NCBI RefSeq assembly: GCF_012933555.1
Contig: NZ_JABBPK010000001.1
Location: 3,698,001-3,762,000 of the forward strand
Source of the DNA: Niallia alba
Lineage (GTDB): Bacteria > Bacillota > Bacilli > Bacillales > Cytobacillaceae
Direction of reading: 5' to 3'
DNA: 64,000 nucleotides
Of the stretch, positions 1 to 8,467 are shown in pieces (position 1 is the stretch's first letter; each line of letters starts with the position of its first letter). The notes beneath the pieces were generated by a model. That model saw only the letters and a program-made list of their open reading frames with translations. It ran no database searches and was not told the origin of the DNA. A program made the translations under genes and the position numbers.

Positions 1-150
1 TTTTTCTACGATACTTCCTGCAAATTTTTCTTCCAAGTAGTTTTTATCTCCATAATCGACAATATGCTGCTTGTCCGTAAAAACAGCTTCTACTACATGC
101 CCTTCCTCTTTAAGCGTATATATTTTCCCACCATAAATAAGTTTCCCCAT
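1..150 (-). CDS. ytcJ: YtcJ-like metal-dependent amidohydrolase, N-terminal fragment
   Basis: The first 50 codons of a gene that runs off the left edge. The ATG at 150-148 follows AGGAGGATCTG, an excellent ribosome site. The fragment begins MGKLIYGGKIYTLKEEG, the N-terminal beta-strand pattern of the YtcJ/amidohydrolase-3 group, whose members hydrolyse C-N bonds using metals held in a TIM barrel. None of the metal-binding HxH motif is inside the window, so activity cannot be judged. In B. subtilis ytcJ lies beside ytcI (mbcS), and mbcS is the next gene here, which supports the call. The two are separated here by a 384-bp repeat. Confidence 0.72.
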   Translation of the reverse strand, partial: MGKLIYGGKIYTLKEEGHVVEAVFTDKQHIVDYGDKNYLEEKFAGSIVEK

Positions 151-177
151 CAGATCCTCCTGTTATTTACTTTTCAT

Positions 178-561
178 AAAAGAGGCTGGGACATAAGTAT
201 TCCAGCCAAGGATAATTCCGAACAATTATACGAAGATGCTAATGAATGTTCCGTATAATTGTTCGGGCTTTTATTTGTTTTTCAAAGGATGTTTCCATGA
301 AGTTTGGTGCGATTCCCCGCAGCCGGAATACACTTCGCTTTCCATGGGGCTCGCGCTGAGCCGCTTCGGCCTGTGGCCTGCAGGGTCTCAGACTGTCTCG
401 CTAATCCCATAGGAGTCTTCGTGTATTCCGGCTGCTCTGTTTTTCCAACTAATTATATTTCCTCTTGTAAAAAGTATGCGAAAGCAGCCGCTATTTACTA
501 GCTATATTAGAAATTGTTCGTCTTTACAGAGTATCTATTTAGTTATGTCCCATCCTCTTTT
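178..561 (+). repeat. Dispersed repeat family 1, long form with terminal inverted repeats
   Basis: A 384-bp element ending in 19-bp inverted repeats with one mismatch: AAAAGAGGCTGGGACATAA at 178-196 and TTATGTCCCATCCTCTTTT at 543-561. Inside are a perfect 15-bp hairpin followed by a T-rich run (218-232 with 252-266, arm CCGAACAATTATACG) and the family core: GCAGCCGGAATACAC on the left, GTGTATTCCGGCTGC on the right, enclosing TTCGCTTTCC and GTCTCGCTAATCCC. The copy at 54009-54417 matches throughout in reverse orientation. There is no coding capacity. It fills the gap between ytcJ and mbcS. The structure is MITE-like, but no target-site duplication was proven. Confidence 0.85.
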
Positions 562-601
562 AAATAGACGATCCTATTAGCTGAATGCGTCATTTTCTTC
601 T

Positions 602-2179
602 TTAATACTTATTTTTCTGCTCATTTTCCCGTAATTCAACTCTTCTAATTTTACCTGAAGTTGTTTTCGGCAATTCATCCATAAATTCTATCTTGCGAGG
701 ATACTTATAAGGGGCTGTTAATTTTTTCACATGAGATTGCAGCTCTTTGATTAATTCTTCGCTTCCTTCCATTCCATCTCGAAGAACAACAAAAGCTTTC
801 ACAACATTTCCTCTGATCGAATCTGGACTTGCTACTACTGCACATTCTTTAACCGCTCTATGCTTAACTAAAGCATCCTCCACTTCAAATGGTCCAATTG
901 TATAACCAGAACTGATAATGATATCATCTCTTCGACCTTCGAACCAAAAATAGCCATCTTTATCTTTTCTCGCACGGTCACCAGTGATGTAATAATCACC
1001 GCGAAATTGATTTTTCGTTCTCTCTGGTTCTTTTAAATACTCTTTAAATAATGCAGGTGTATCTTTATGTACAGCGATATCACCAACCTCATCTATAGGA
1101 CATATTTCACCATCTTCATTGATAATTTCTACAATATTTCCTGGTGTTGGTTTCCCCATCGACCCAGGTCGTAATTCAACACCTTTTGTTATCCCAATTA
1201 GCAATGTATTTTCTGTTTGTCCATATCCATCACGTACATCTAGCTGGAAATGTTCTTTAAATACATCAATTACTTCTCTGTTTAATGGTTCTCCAGCGGA
1301 AACAGCACTTCGTAGTTGATTTAATTGATACTTATGAATATCTTCCACTTTCGCCATCAAACGATACTCAGTTGGTGTACAACAAAAAACATTTACTTCG
1401 TATTTCTCCAGAAGCTGCAAATATTTTTCTGGGTTAAATCTACCATGATAAACAAGTCCAATCGCTCCAGATCCTAATACTGATAATAAAGGACTCCAAA
1501 CCCATTTCTGCCATCCAGGTCCTGCAGTTGCCCACACTAAGTCTCCCTCTTCAATACAGAGCCAATTAGGCGCAGCCGTTCTTAGATGAGCATATGCCCA
1601 CCCATGTGTATGTACAACCCCTTTAGGATTACCGGTTGTTCCGGATGTGTATGAAATAAATGCTGTGTCTGTCTTAAGTGTATGAACGAGCTCAAGCTCA
1701 TCGGAAACATCATGTACTCGCTCATCTAAAGTCATCCAGCCTTCTTTTCCTTCTCCTAGCACAAAACGTTTAATCGTATGTATTTCTTCCACTAGTTCTA
1801 ATTCACCTATGAATGGATAATAACTAACAACTGCTTTTACGTCTCCGTGCTTGATGCGATATTGTAAGTCTTTCGCACGAAGCATTTCTGAACTAGGTAG
1901 AACGGTTAACCCTAGTTTTAATGCAGCTAAATATACTTGATAAGCTTCCATTATTCTTGGAACAATGACAAGGACGACATCCCCTTTTTGTAAGCCCTCT
2001 TCTTTAAATACATTTCCTATTCTATTTGCTGATTTCATTAAGGAGGAATAGGTAACTTCTTTTGTTTCGCCTTCTTCATTCTCCCATTTCAATGCAAGTC
2101 TATCTGGATTTTGGGCAAATTTTTCAATCTCCGAAACAAAGTTATATTGTTCTGGAGCTATTAAATCTTCCGTACTCAT
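602..2179 (-). CDS. mbcS: Acyl-CoA synthetase, MbcS/YtcI type
   Basis: A 525-residue adenylate-forming enzyme that activates a carboxylic acid through an acyl-AMP to the acyl-CoA thioester. The core motif YTSGTTGNPKG is at 177-187, GYGQTE at 318-323, YITGD at 397-401 with the hinge that follows, and the C-terminal catalytic lysine in PKTTSGKIRR at K510. Length and motifs fit the MbcS (YtcI) group, which in Listeria and Bacillus activates branched short-chain acids such as isobutyrate and 2-methylbutyrate to prime branched-chain fatty acids. That substrate is inferred from the family. The ATG follows AGGAGGAAAATATTT. A possible weak promoter (TATAAT on the minus strand at 2220-2225) lies just upstream. 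Confidence 0.9.
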   Translation of the reverse strand: MSTEDLIAPEQYNFVSEIEKFAQNPDRLALKWENEEGETKEVTYSSLMKSANRIGNVFKEEGLQKGDVVLVIVPRIMEAYQVYLAALKLGLTVLPSSEMLRAKDLQYRIKHGDVKAVVSYYPFIGELELVEEIHTIKRFVLGEGKEGWMTLDERVHDVSDELELVHTLKTDTAFISYTSGTTGNPKGVVHTHGWAYAHLRTAAPNWLCIEEGDLVWATAGPGWQKWVWSPLLSVLGSGAIGLVYHGRFNPEKYLQLLEKYEVNVFCCTPTEYRLMAKVEDIHKYQLNQLRSAVSAGEPLNREVIDVFKEHFQLDVRDGYGQTENTLLIGITKGVELRPGSMGKPTPGNIVEIINEDGEICPIDEVGDIAVHKDTPALFKEYLKEPERTKNQFRGDYYITGDRARKDKDGYFWFEGRRDDIIISSGYTIGPFEVEDALVKHRAVKECAVVASPDSIRGNVVKAFVVLRDGMEGSEELIKELQSHVKKLTAPYKYPRKIEFMDELPKTTSGKIRRVELRENEQKNKY

Positions 2180-2410
2180 AAATATTTTCCTCCTGATTCT
2201 AATTGTAAATACTTAACCCATTATACTACCCTACCTGTATTTTTTAAATTATTTAAATTTCAAACCTTCAATGAAATTAATGTATTTTTCTGAATTTTTT
2301 CAAAAAACTCTTTTCTTCTACCAGATAAACAGTTTTGAAGCATCATTCCTCTGAAAACTGCACTTCCTTTTGATGAGTAAAATTATTTTGCCAATAAAAA
2401 AGCCGTAAGA

Positions 2411-2439
2411 AAAGAGCAAGGCATGATGCCTTGCTCTTT
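2411..2439 (-). terminator. Intrinsic terminator after sspA
   Basis: The palindrome AAAGAGCAAGGCAT / ATGCCTTGCTCTTT lies directly downstream of the spore-protein gene. On the minus strand a T-rich stretch follows after a short gap (2395-2401). Confidence 0.75.
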
Positions 2440-2456
2440 GTAGCCATTGTATTAAA

Positions 2457-2657
2457 TTATTTAGAGAAACCGCCGCCTAATTGTTGCTCAGCCATTTGTA
2501 CTAAACGTTTAGTGATTTCACCACCAACAGATCCGTTAGCACGAGAAGTTGTTTCAGCACCTAAGCTTACACCAAACTCAGTAGCAATTTCATATTTCAT
2601 TTGGTCTAAAGCTTGAGAAACACCAGGAACCACTAATTGATTTGAATTGTTTGCCAT
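2457..2657 (-). CDS. sspA: Alpha/beta-type small acid-soluble spore protein
   Basis: A 66-residue spore DNA-binding protein that coats DNA in dormant spores, protects it from UV and heat, and supplies amino acids on germination. Both family signatures are present: YEIATEFGV, which contains the cleavage site of the germination protease GPR, and the C-terminal [16 protein letters not shown] block. The start chosen (ATG 2657-2655, MANNSNQ) follows AAGGAGGTGATACAC; a longer reading from 2696 would lie inside the promoter. The gene sits upstream of mbcS and downstream of thiI, the position of sspA in B. subtilis as I recall it. Which paralogue it is cannot be settled from sequence alone. Confidence 0.95.
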   Translation of the reverse strand: MANNSNQLVVPGVSQALDQMKYEIATEFGVSLGAETTSRANGSVGGEITKRLVQMAEQQLGGGFSK

Positions 2658-2679
2658 GTGTATCACCTCCTTGTGATAA

Positions 2680-2709
2680 TAGAATGTGTAATACACCTGG
2701 CATTCATTC
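2680..2709 (-). promoter_or_regulatory. Sigma-G promoter of sspA
   Basis: Read on the minus strand: -35 GAATG at 2709-2705, an 18-bp spacer, then -10 CATTCTA at 2686-2680. Both fit the known forespore sigma-G pattern (GMATR, 18 bp, CATNHTA) without mismatch. The -10 lies 23 bases before the ATG, with the ribosome site between them. Confidence 0.85.
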
Positions 2710-2806
2710 GTTTAAATTACTGGTAATTGTTCACAATAAATTTGGAAATTAATGTTATTACCATATCTTCTAGTTTTTACCGAGTTATCCCCACTTAAAA
2801 TTAGTA

Positions 2807-4015
2807 TTAGAAAAGAGAATCTGTTTCTGTGTTAATCTTTTTCTCTTCTCTTTTTAGGATTATCGTTTCCACCTTATTAACAGCTTCTTCAATCAATGGC
2901 TCAAAATCAGTAAAGCTTTCATAATACTGCACTTTTTCTTTTTTAGGTTTCGTTTTAGGAGAAGATGGTACAAATACTGTACAGCAATCCTCATATGGGC
3001 GAATCGAAATATCATGTGTATCGATTTTCTTTGCCCATTCAATTATTTCTGTTTTATCTGACGTAATTAATGGTCTCAATATTGGTGTATTTGTCACATC
3101 ATTGATCGCATACATACTTTCTAACGTTTGGCTTGCAACTTGCCCTAAGCTTTCTCCCGTTATAATCGCAAGTGCTTCTTGTCTTCTGCGAATTTCATCT
3201 GTAATTCTTAACATCATTCTTCTAGTTGCCGTCATTGTATAATTTTCTGGAATTTGTTTATGAATCAACTGTTGAATAGTAGTAAATGGAACAATATGCA
3301 ATACGAAATGACCATTAAAATGAGCAAGCTTTTCCGAAATATCAATTACCTTTTGTTTTGCTCTTTCGCTAGTAAACGGAGGACTAAAGAAATGAACGCC
3401 CTCTACTTCTAGGCCTCTTTTCATGGATAAATAACCCGCTACAGGGCTGTCTAACCCTCCTGATAACATAAGCATTGCTTTCCCGCTTGTGCCTGAAGGC
3501 AATCCACCTGCCCCTGCAATATTTTCACACGAAAGATAAATCGCTTCTTGTCTAACTTCAATTTGTACATTAATATCAGGATTTTTAACATCCACTTTTA
3601 AACCAGGGATATTTTTTAATAAATGGCCACCAATAGCTTGATTAATATCATTTGTATCAAGTTCGAACTCTTTATCAGCACGTCTAGCACTTATTTTAAA
3701 AGTACATCCGTCATTATATAAAGAAGCAACTATATCCAAAGCAGCTGCTTTTATTATTTCAATATCTCTTTCTAACTTGATTGCGGGGCTAAAAGATTGA
3801 ATTCCAAAAATACTTTTAAGAACTTTGGAAATCTCCTCAGCACTTTCCCCATTCAATAATACATACATTCTTTCCCTTTTGGCTTCAATCGCCACATTCG
3901 GAAAACCATCTAAAGACTTTACAATTGTTTGCTTCAATTTATCTACAAATTGTTTTCTGTTTCTTCCTTTTGTAGATAGCTCTCCATAACGTATTAAAAT
4001 ACGATCATATTTCAC
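2807..4015 (-). CDS. thiI: tRNA 4-thiouridine synthase / thiamine sulfurtransferase ThiI
   Basis: A 402-residue ThiI that adenylates uridine 8 of tRNA and passes sulfur to it; in many bacteria it also serves thiazole synthesis. It has an N-terminal ferredoxin-like region, a THUMP domain (roughly 60-165) and the PP-loop SGGLDS at about 185-190. It lacks the C-terminal rhodanese domain of the E. coli enzyme, so sulfur must come straight from a partner desulfurase. I chose the GTG at 4015-4013: it follows AGAGGTGTAATGAA, gives the family N-terminus KYDRILIRYGE, and overlaps the nifZ stop by four bases (GTGA), so translation is probably coupled to that of its sulfur donor. Confidence 0.95.
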   Translation of the reverse strand: MKYDRILIRYGELSTKGRNRKQFVDKLKQTIVKSLDGFPNVAIEAKRERMYVLLNGESAEEISKVLKSIFGIQSFSPAIKLERDIEIIKAAALDIVASLYNDGCTFKISARRADKEFELDTNDINQAIGGHLLKNIPGLKVDVKNPDINVQIEVRQEAIYLSCENIAGAGGLPSGTSGKAMLMLSGGLDSPVAGYLSMKRGLEVEGVHFFSPPFTSERAKQKVIDISEKLAHFNGHFVLHIVPFTTIQQLIHKQIPENYTMTATRRMMLRITDEIRRRQEALAIITGESLGQVASQTLESMYAINDVTNTPILRPLITSDKTEIIEWAKKIDTHDISIRPYEDCCTVFVPSSPKTKPKKEKVQYYESFTDFEPLIEEAVNKVETIILKREEKKINTETDSLF

Positions 4016-5160
4016 TTCATTACACCTCTCAACCATTCCTTGATGTCTTTTATTGCAGCAATTACTTTTTCCATTTCTGTCATTGTATTTTCATAAGATA
4101 GACTAATTCTAAAAGAGCTTTCCGCAATTTGTTCTGGTACACCAATTCCTAATAATGTTTTACTAACTTTATTTGTTTTGGAAGAACATGCACTCGTAGT
4201 AGAAATATAAATCCCACGTTCCTCTAAAGCATGAACAAATACCTCTGCTTTTACCCCTTCGATGGAAAAATTAAGAATATGTGGAACACTTTTTTCTAGA
4301 GCTGGAGAATGGATAGAGATGCCTTTCATTCTAGCTAGTTGCTCACGCAAATAAAGATTCATCTGTGTCAGAATAGACATTTTGTCCTTTTCATTTTGGA
4401 GCTGCATACGTAATGCTTTGGCAGTTGCTACAGCACCAGCTACATTCTCTGTTCCACTTCGGAAAGCATTCTCCTGCCCTCCACCTGCTAATAATGGTTC
4501 CATTCTTTTTCCTTCTTTTATATATAAAACTCCATTCCCTTTTAGCCCATGAAATTTATGGGCCGAGATGGTATAAGCATCCACATTAGCCTTCTTTAAT
4601 GAAATAGCTTGTTTCCCAATTCCTTGGACACCATCTACATGAAAATATATATTAGGATAATAATTAGATAAAATTTTTCCTATTTCCTCAATTGGTTGAA
4701 TCGAACCTATTTCATTGTTCACATGCATTACAGAAACTAAGATTGTTTCTTTGCGAATATGTTTGATTATATCTTCGGCGGATACTTGTCCAAATTCATT
4801 GACAGGTACATAGGAGATAGAGAAACCATCTTCTTCTAATTGTTCCATTACCTTATGAATAGAATCATGTTCAACGGTTGTTGTTATAATATGATTTCCT
4901 CTTCCCTTATACGTACGAGCAATCCCTTTTAACACAGTATTATTTCCTTCCGTTCCTCCTGAGGTGAAATAAATTTCATTACTTTTTACGCCTAAGAGTC
5001 CAGCAATTTGCTCTCTTGCTTGTATTAGCAATTTCTCTGCTTCCATACCGATTCGATGGATGGAGGAGGGGTTTCCAAAGAACTTTTGAGATACGGTTGT
5101 ATATGATGTAAGAACCTCTGAAAAAGGCCTTGTTGTTGCGCTATTGTCTAAATATATCAT
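4012..5160 (-). CDS. nifZ: Cysteine desulfurase paired with ThiI (NifZ/IscS type)
   Basis: A 382-residue PLP-dependent cysteine desulfurase. The PLP lysine is K202 in SAHKFHG; the persulfide-forming cysteine is C325 in TTSACSSKTNK. The family N-terminus IYLDNSATT is intact. Direct coupling to thiI (stop and start overlap) shows its main job: delivering sulfur for 4-thiouridine in tRNA, as known for the NifZ-ThiI pair of B. subtilis. It is a dedicated desulfurase rather than the SUF or general-purpose enzyme. The ribosome site is weak (GGAAAGGAA, about 10 bases before the ATG). Confidence 0.93.
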   Translation of the reverse strand: MIYLDNSATTRPFSEVLTSYTTVSQKFFGNPSSIHRIGMEAEKLLIQAREQIAGLLGVKSNEIYFTSGGTEGNNTVLKGIARTYKGRGNHIITTTVEHDSIHKVMEQLEEDGFSISYVPVNEFGQVSAEDIIKHIRKETILVSVMHVNNEIGSIQPIEEIGKILSNYYPNIYFHVDGVQGIGKQAISLKKANVDAYTISAHKFHGLKGNGVLYIKEGKRMEPLLAGGGQENAFRSGTENVAGAVATAKALRMQLQNEKDKMSILTQMNLYLREQLARMKGISIHSPALEKSVPHILNFSIEGVKAEVFVHALEERGIYISTTSACSSKTNKVSKTLLGIGVPEQIAESSFRISLSYENTMTEMEKVIAAIKDIKEWLRGVMK

Positions 5161-5261
5161 TACTTCGGAAGTTCCTTTCCATAATCTGCATAATAGGTAG
5201 TAAGACCCACTAATGAAAGTTTTCCTTTATTATGCTACCATATGTTAAAACTTTTGCAAAT

Positions 5262-5432
5262 ATAAGTACAAGTAGTAAAGAAAACTTCCATCGGTGAGGA
5301 GGTTTTCTCATTCCCACTGATGGTTAGTTGTACATCTCAGATTTTTATAAGAGAGTTTCAATACCTAGTTCCCTGATTTTCTGCTACTTAAGGTGACAGT
5401 ATTACTATCCGTTAAGAATGGAATAAAAAGAT
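5262..5432 (+). repeat. Dispersed repeat family 2, copy 1
   Basis: An intergenic stretch that aligns, with divergence, to 33014-33184. Shared blocks in the same order are GTAAAG/GTTAAAG, AACTTCCATC, TTAGTTG and TTACTGTCCGTTAAG (here TTACTATCCGTTAAG), then GGATAAA or GGAATAAA. A shorter relative of the last block lies at 10102-10128. No protein is encoded. It occupies most of the gap between nifZ and ezrA. Confidence 0.6.
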
Positions 5433-5486
5433 GCGGCTTTTATTTTCTTCCTGTTTTTCTTCCATAGAAATTTCCGCCGTTCCATG

Positions 5487-5520
5487 AAAAAAGTCTGAGT
5501 TAATATTCCTCAGACTTTTT
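5487..5520. terminator. Bidirectional terminator after ezrA
   Basis: The hairpin AAAAAAGTCTGAG / CTCAGACTTTTT around a 9-base loop has A- and T-runs on both sides, 30 bases past the ezrA stop codon. Confidence 0.85.
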
Positions 5521-5549
5521 CTGGACATTATCGAATTAGCTGGATGTCA

Positions 5550-7253
5550 TTAACTTTGATTTTCTTTCCATTCATTCGACCAAGCTTCGATTTTATTGGT
5601 GCTTCCTGGTTCAATTTCTTCTATTGTTGCTGCTGCATATTGCAGAGCCTCTTTATAGCGATAGTTTCTAAAATGTGCTTCAGCTTCTAGTAAGCCTTGG
5701 TGGACTTTTTGAGATTTGCGACGGTATCTGTTTCCATATTGAATTATTCTCTCTGCTAAATAAACAGTTTCAACTAATTCAATTGTTGCATTCACTAATA
5801 CTTTCACTTTTTCTTCTGTTAAATCTATAATCCTCTTCACTTCAACCATATTTAATGGCGTGCGTTCTAACATTCTTTTTACTTCATCGATACTTTCTTT
5901 CGCTTCATGCACTAGTTCATTGTACTCATCTGTAACACCTGGTAAATTGCTATTCGTCACTCTTCTAACAGCATCCGCCACTTGTTTACTTAATTCGCTC
6001 AAACGATTATGTGCAGATACTTCATCTTTACGAAGAGCATGGAGCTTTTCAAATAAGGCTTTTTGTTCTAAAGATGCATTTTCTAGCTGTTCCTTCAATT
6101 CCTTTAGCTCTTCCCCTAATAAAGTGTGTGCAGCTGATTCCTTCATTAACTTATGCTCTAATACTTCATATTGCTTGAAAAGGAAATTTAATCTCTTCTC
6201 CAGCTTAAATTGAAGCTCAATATCTTCATTATCTAGATTATAGTTCTTTTGCAATAATCCAACTTCCACTTGTAGCTGCGCATTTCCTTGTTGAACATCT
6301 TCTAGGATATCCTTTGTTGCCATCATATTATTGCTGCAATAATTTTTTGCAAGCACTTCTTTCTCTAATAAATCATAAAGTAAATCAAGTTTCTCCTGAA
6401 TTTCAGAAATAACTTTCTCTACTACCTCCACATTTCCTTCTTTTATTTCATTTTCTGTTGAAGCAAGCTCATTTGTTAAATTTTCTATCTCTTCTTCCAT
6501 TTGTAAATGTTCTAAAATGTATCCCTGCTCGATCATGTCAACATAGCCATCTTTCAACTCATCCAGCTGCTCTGGTAATTTCGTCTGACATTCAATTAGT
6601 AATGGAGGAATCTTCTCAATAAGATAAGTAATGGTTGTTAAACGATCCTGGATTTTATAGACAATTTCTCTTGCTTCTAAATAATCTCCATTATTTGTTT
6701 TTTCATCATAAGCAATAAATAATTCCGATGTTTCATGAAGCATCGTTTCAATCTTTTTCTCCGTATCGCCAAAAGTATGGCGATGAGCTAAAAGATTTTT
6801 TTTGCTTAGTCGATAGGATTCTTTCAGGTCTTCAATTTCCGTTCGGTTTTTTTCTTCACTACCTACAAGGTTATTAAGTTCCTCTAAGATTGTATCGATC
6901 CTTTTATCTACACTTTCCATTTTCATGCGAATCGTATCTTGTGTCTTTTTCGCTTTTGGAAAGTTATATTTATCAATATAACTCTCTGTATCAAAAAGAA
7001 GTTCTTCAATATCTGGTAACTCAGTTGTAACTATATCGTCCCATTCTTTTCTCCATCGTTCAAACAACTCTTCGGTTTGCCCAATCATATTCAATTGTTT
7101 AACCTTTGTGAGTTCTTCCAAAACTGGACGATTCATCATGTTTATTTTCCAATTTTCTAATTCATCGACACCATTATAATATTTTCTTTTAATAAAATAT
7201 CCCGCTACGAATAAGCAAATAGCAATGCCTATTCCTCCAATTATGTAATTCAT
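5550..7253 (-). CDS. ezrA: Septation ring regulator EzrA
   Basis: A 567-residue membrane-anchored protein that restrains FtsZ ring assembly and links the ring to cell-wall synthesis. One N-terminal transmembrane segment (roughly residues 3-20) is followed by a basic stretch (IKRKYY) and then a long, almost wholly alpha-helical cytoplasmic region of spectrin-like coiled coils. I chose the ATG at 7253 because CAGGGGG precedes it by six to seven bases and the resulting length fits the family (about 562); the ATG six codons upstream has no ribosome site. It has its own promoter and terminator, so it is probably monocistronic. Confidence 0.95.
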   Translation of the reverse strand: MNYIIGGIGIAICLFVAGYFIKRKYYNGVDELENWKINMMNRPVLEELTKVKQLNMIGQTEELFERWRKEWDDIVTTELPDIEELLFDTESYIDKYNFPKAKKTQDTIRMKMESVDKRIDTILEELNNLVGSEEKNRTEIEDLKESYRLSKKNLLAHRHTFGDTEKKIETMLHETSELFIAYDEKTNNGDYLEAREIVYKIQDRLTTITYLIEKIPPLLIECQTKLPEQLDELKDGYVDMIEQGYILEHLQMEEEIENLTNELASTENEIKEGNVEVVEKVISEIQEKLDLLYDLLEKEVLAKNYCSNNMMATKDILEDVQQGNAQLQVEVGLLQKNYNLDNEDIELQFKLEKRLNFLFKQYEVLEHKLMKESAAHTLLGEELKELKEQLENASLEQKALFEKLHALRKDEVSAHNRLSELSKQVADAVRRVTNSNLPGVTDEYNELVHEAKESIDEVKRMLERTPLNMVEVKRIIDLTEEKVKVLVNATIELVETVYLAERIIQYGNRYRRKSQKVHQGLLEAEAHFRNYRYKEALQYAAATIEEIEPGSTNKIEAWSNEWKENQS

Positions 7254-7294
7254 TTGAAGCCCCCTGTTCATACACCGGCCATAATTCCGTATCT

Positions 7295-7322
7295 ATTTTA
7301 ACTAAATTTTATCTAATATCAA
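7295..7322 (-). promoter_or_regulatory. Probable sigma-A promoter of ezrA
   Basis: On the minus strand TTGATA (7322-7317), a 16-bp spacer, then TAAAAT (7300-7295). It lies about 42 bases ahead of the ezrA start. Confidence 0.6.
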
Positions 7323-7660
7323 GGCAGTAATCCATCATTAAATAACAACAGACTAACTGTCATAAAAAACTCAATCGAGTTCAACAAATCTATCCAATAA
7401 TGCACGAGTTAAAACGATGATAGATGTCTCTTTTTAAGTAGGTTCCATTCTTTGTATTTATGATAACATGTAAACGACAATTTTTGACTATTATTTTATG
7501 TTTTTTTCATAATTTCGTCTACTTTTTTCATCGTTCGATAGATATCTTAATTATATAAGTATTTTTCATAAAAAACACGTATGGACTACTTCTTTATTAA
7601 TCTTCCTGCTATATTAGGTATAATATTGATAAAAGAATGAATGGAAAGGGTGTTATTACA
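7323..7660. other. Intergenic region between divergent ezrA and hisJ
   Basis: Very AT-rich with no convincing open frame. A TATAAT at 7619-7624 is the likely -10 for hisJ, but no good -35 stands 16-18 bases before it. I see no repeat copy here. Confidence 0.5.
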
Positions 7661-8467
7661 ATGAAAAAGGACGGGCACATCCATACACCATATTGTCCCC
7701 ATGGAACGAAGGATTCTCTTACGCAATATGCAGAACAAGCCATTGCTCTCGGTTTCACGGAAATGACATTTACTGAGCATGCTCCCTTGCCAAAAGGATT
7801 TATCGATACAACACCAACACAAGACAGTAGCATAACGCTGGAAGTTTTACCTTTTTATTTAGAGGACGTGCAAAGGATAAAAAAAGAGTACGAAAAGAGA
7901 ATCAAGATAAACGTAGGATTAGAAATAGATTATATAGAAGGATTTGAGCTAGAAATAAAAAATTTTCTAGCTGAATGGGGTCACTTTTTAGATGACAGTA
8001 TTCTAAGTGTACACTTTTTGAAGAATCCAATGTCCACTCACTATGATTGCGTTGATTATAGCCCTGAATATTTTGGAAAAATGGTCGAACAATACGGAGG
8101 AGTTTCAAAAATATATGATTGCTATTATCAAACACTTTTAAAATCGATTAAAGCAGATTTAGGACCAGCCAAGCCAAAACGAATCGGTCATATGACACTT
8201 ATACGTAAGTTCCACCATATGTACCCTTTGGAGCAAAACTTCCAAACAGTACTTTTCGCCATATTGGAAGAAGTGAAAAATCAAGGATATGAACTAGATT
8301 ATAATGGAGCAGGTGTCAATAAACCATATTGTAAAGAACCATATCCACCTAACTGGATTGTTGAAGAAGCGGTAAAACGCAATATTCCATTGATTTATGG
8401 TTCAGATGCTCATCAAGCTCAAGATTTAGGACAGGGCTGGAACGTCATGTTATGGAATGATCGATAA
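7661..8467 (+). CDS. hisJ: Histidinol-phosphatase, PHP family (HisJ/HisK)
   Basis: A 268-residue PHP-domain phosphoesterase that removes phosphate from L-histidinol phosphate in histidine synthesis. The metal-binding motifs DGHIHTPYCPHG (residues 4-15), FTEHAPLP, GLEIDY and the C-terminal GSDAHQ are all present. I chose the ATG at 7661 because GGAAAGGGTG lies nine bases ahead and the product then begins MKKDGHIHT like its relatives; an ATG at 7637 overlaps the ribosome site. Its last 18 bases overlap the end of refZ on the other strand. The hisJ-refZ neighbourhood is as in B. subtilis. Confidence 0.93.
   Translation: MKKDGHIHTPYCPHGTKDSLTQYAEQAIALGFTEMTFTEHAPLPKGFIDTTPTQDSSITLEVLPFYLEDVQRIKKEYEKRIKINVGLEIDYIEGFELEIKNFLAEWGHFLDDSILSVHFLKNPMSTHYDCVDYSPEYFGKMVEQYGGVSKIYDCYYQTLLKSIKADLGPAKPKRIGHMTLIRKFHHMYPLEQNFQTVLFAILEEVKNQGYELDYNGAGVNKPYCKEPYPPNWIVEEAVKRNIPLIYGSDAHQAQDLGQGWNVMLWNDR

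Noticed and set aside
304-501. Open frame of 65 codons in the repeat at 178-561
   Set aside because: It lies wholly within the dispersed repeat core, has no ribosome site, and the same stretch in other copies is frameshifted. The similar frame at 54678-54953 is rejected for the same reason.
5860-6213. 117-codon plus-strand frame within ezrA
   Set aside because: Opposite-strand shadow of the ezrA coiled coil, Ser/Leu-rich.
7586-7833. Frames on the minus strand across the start of hisJ
   Set aside because: They overlap the conserved metal-binding N-terminus of hisJ and have no family resemblance or ribosome site.
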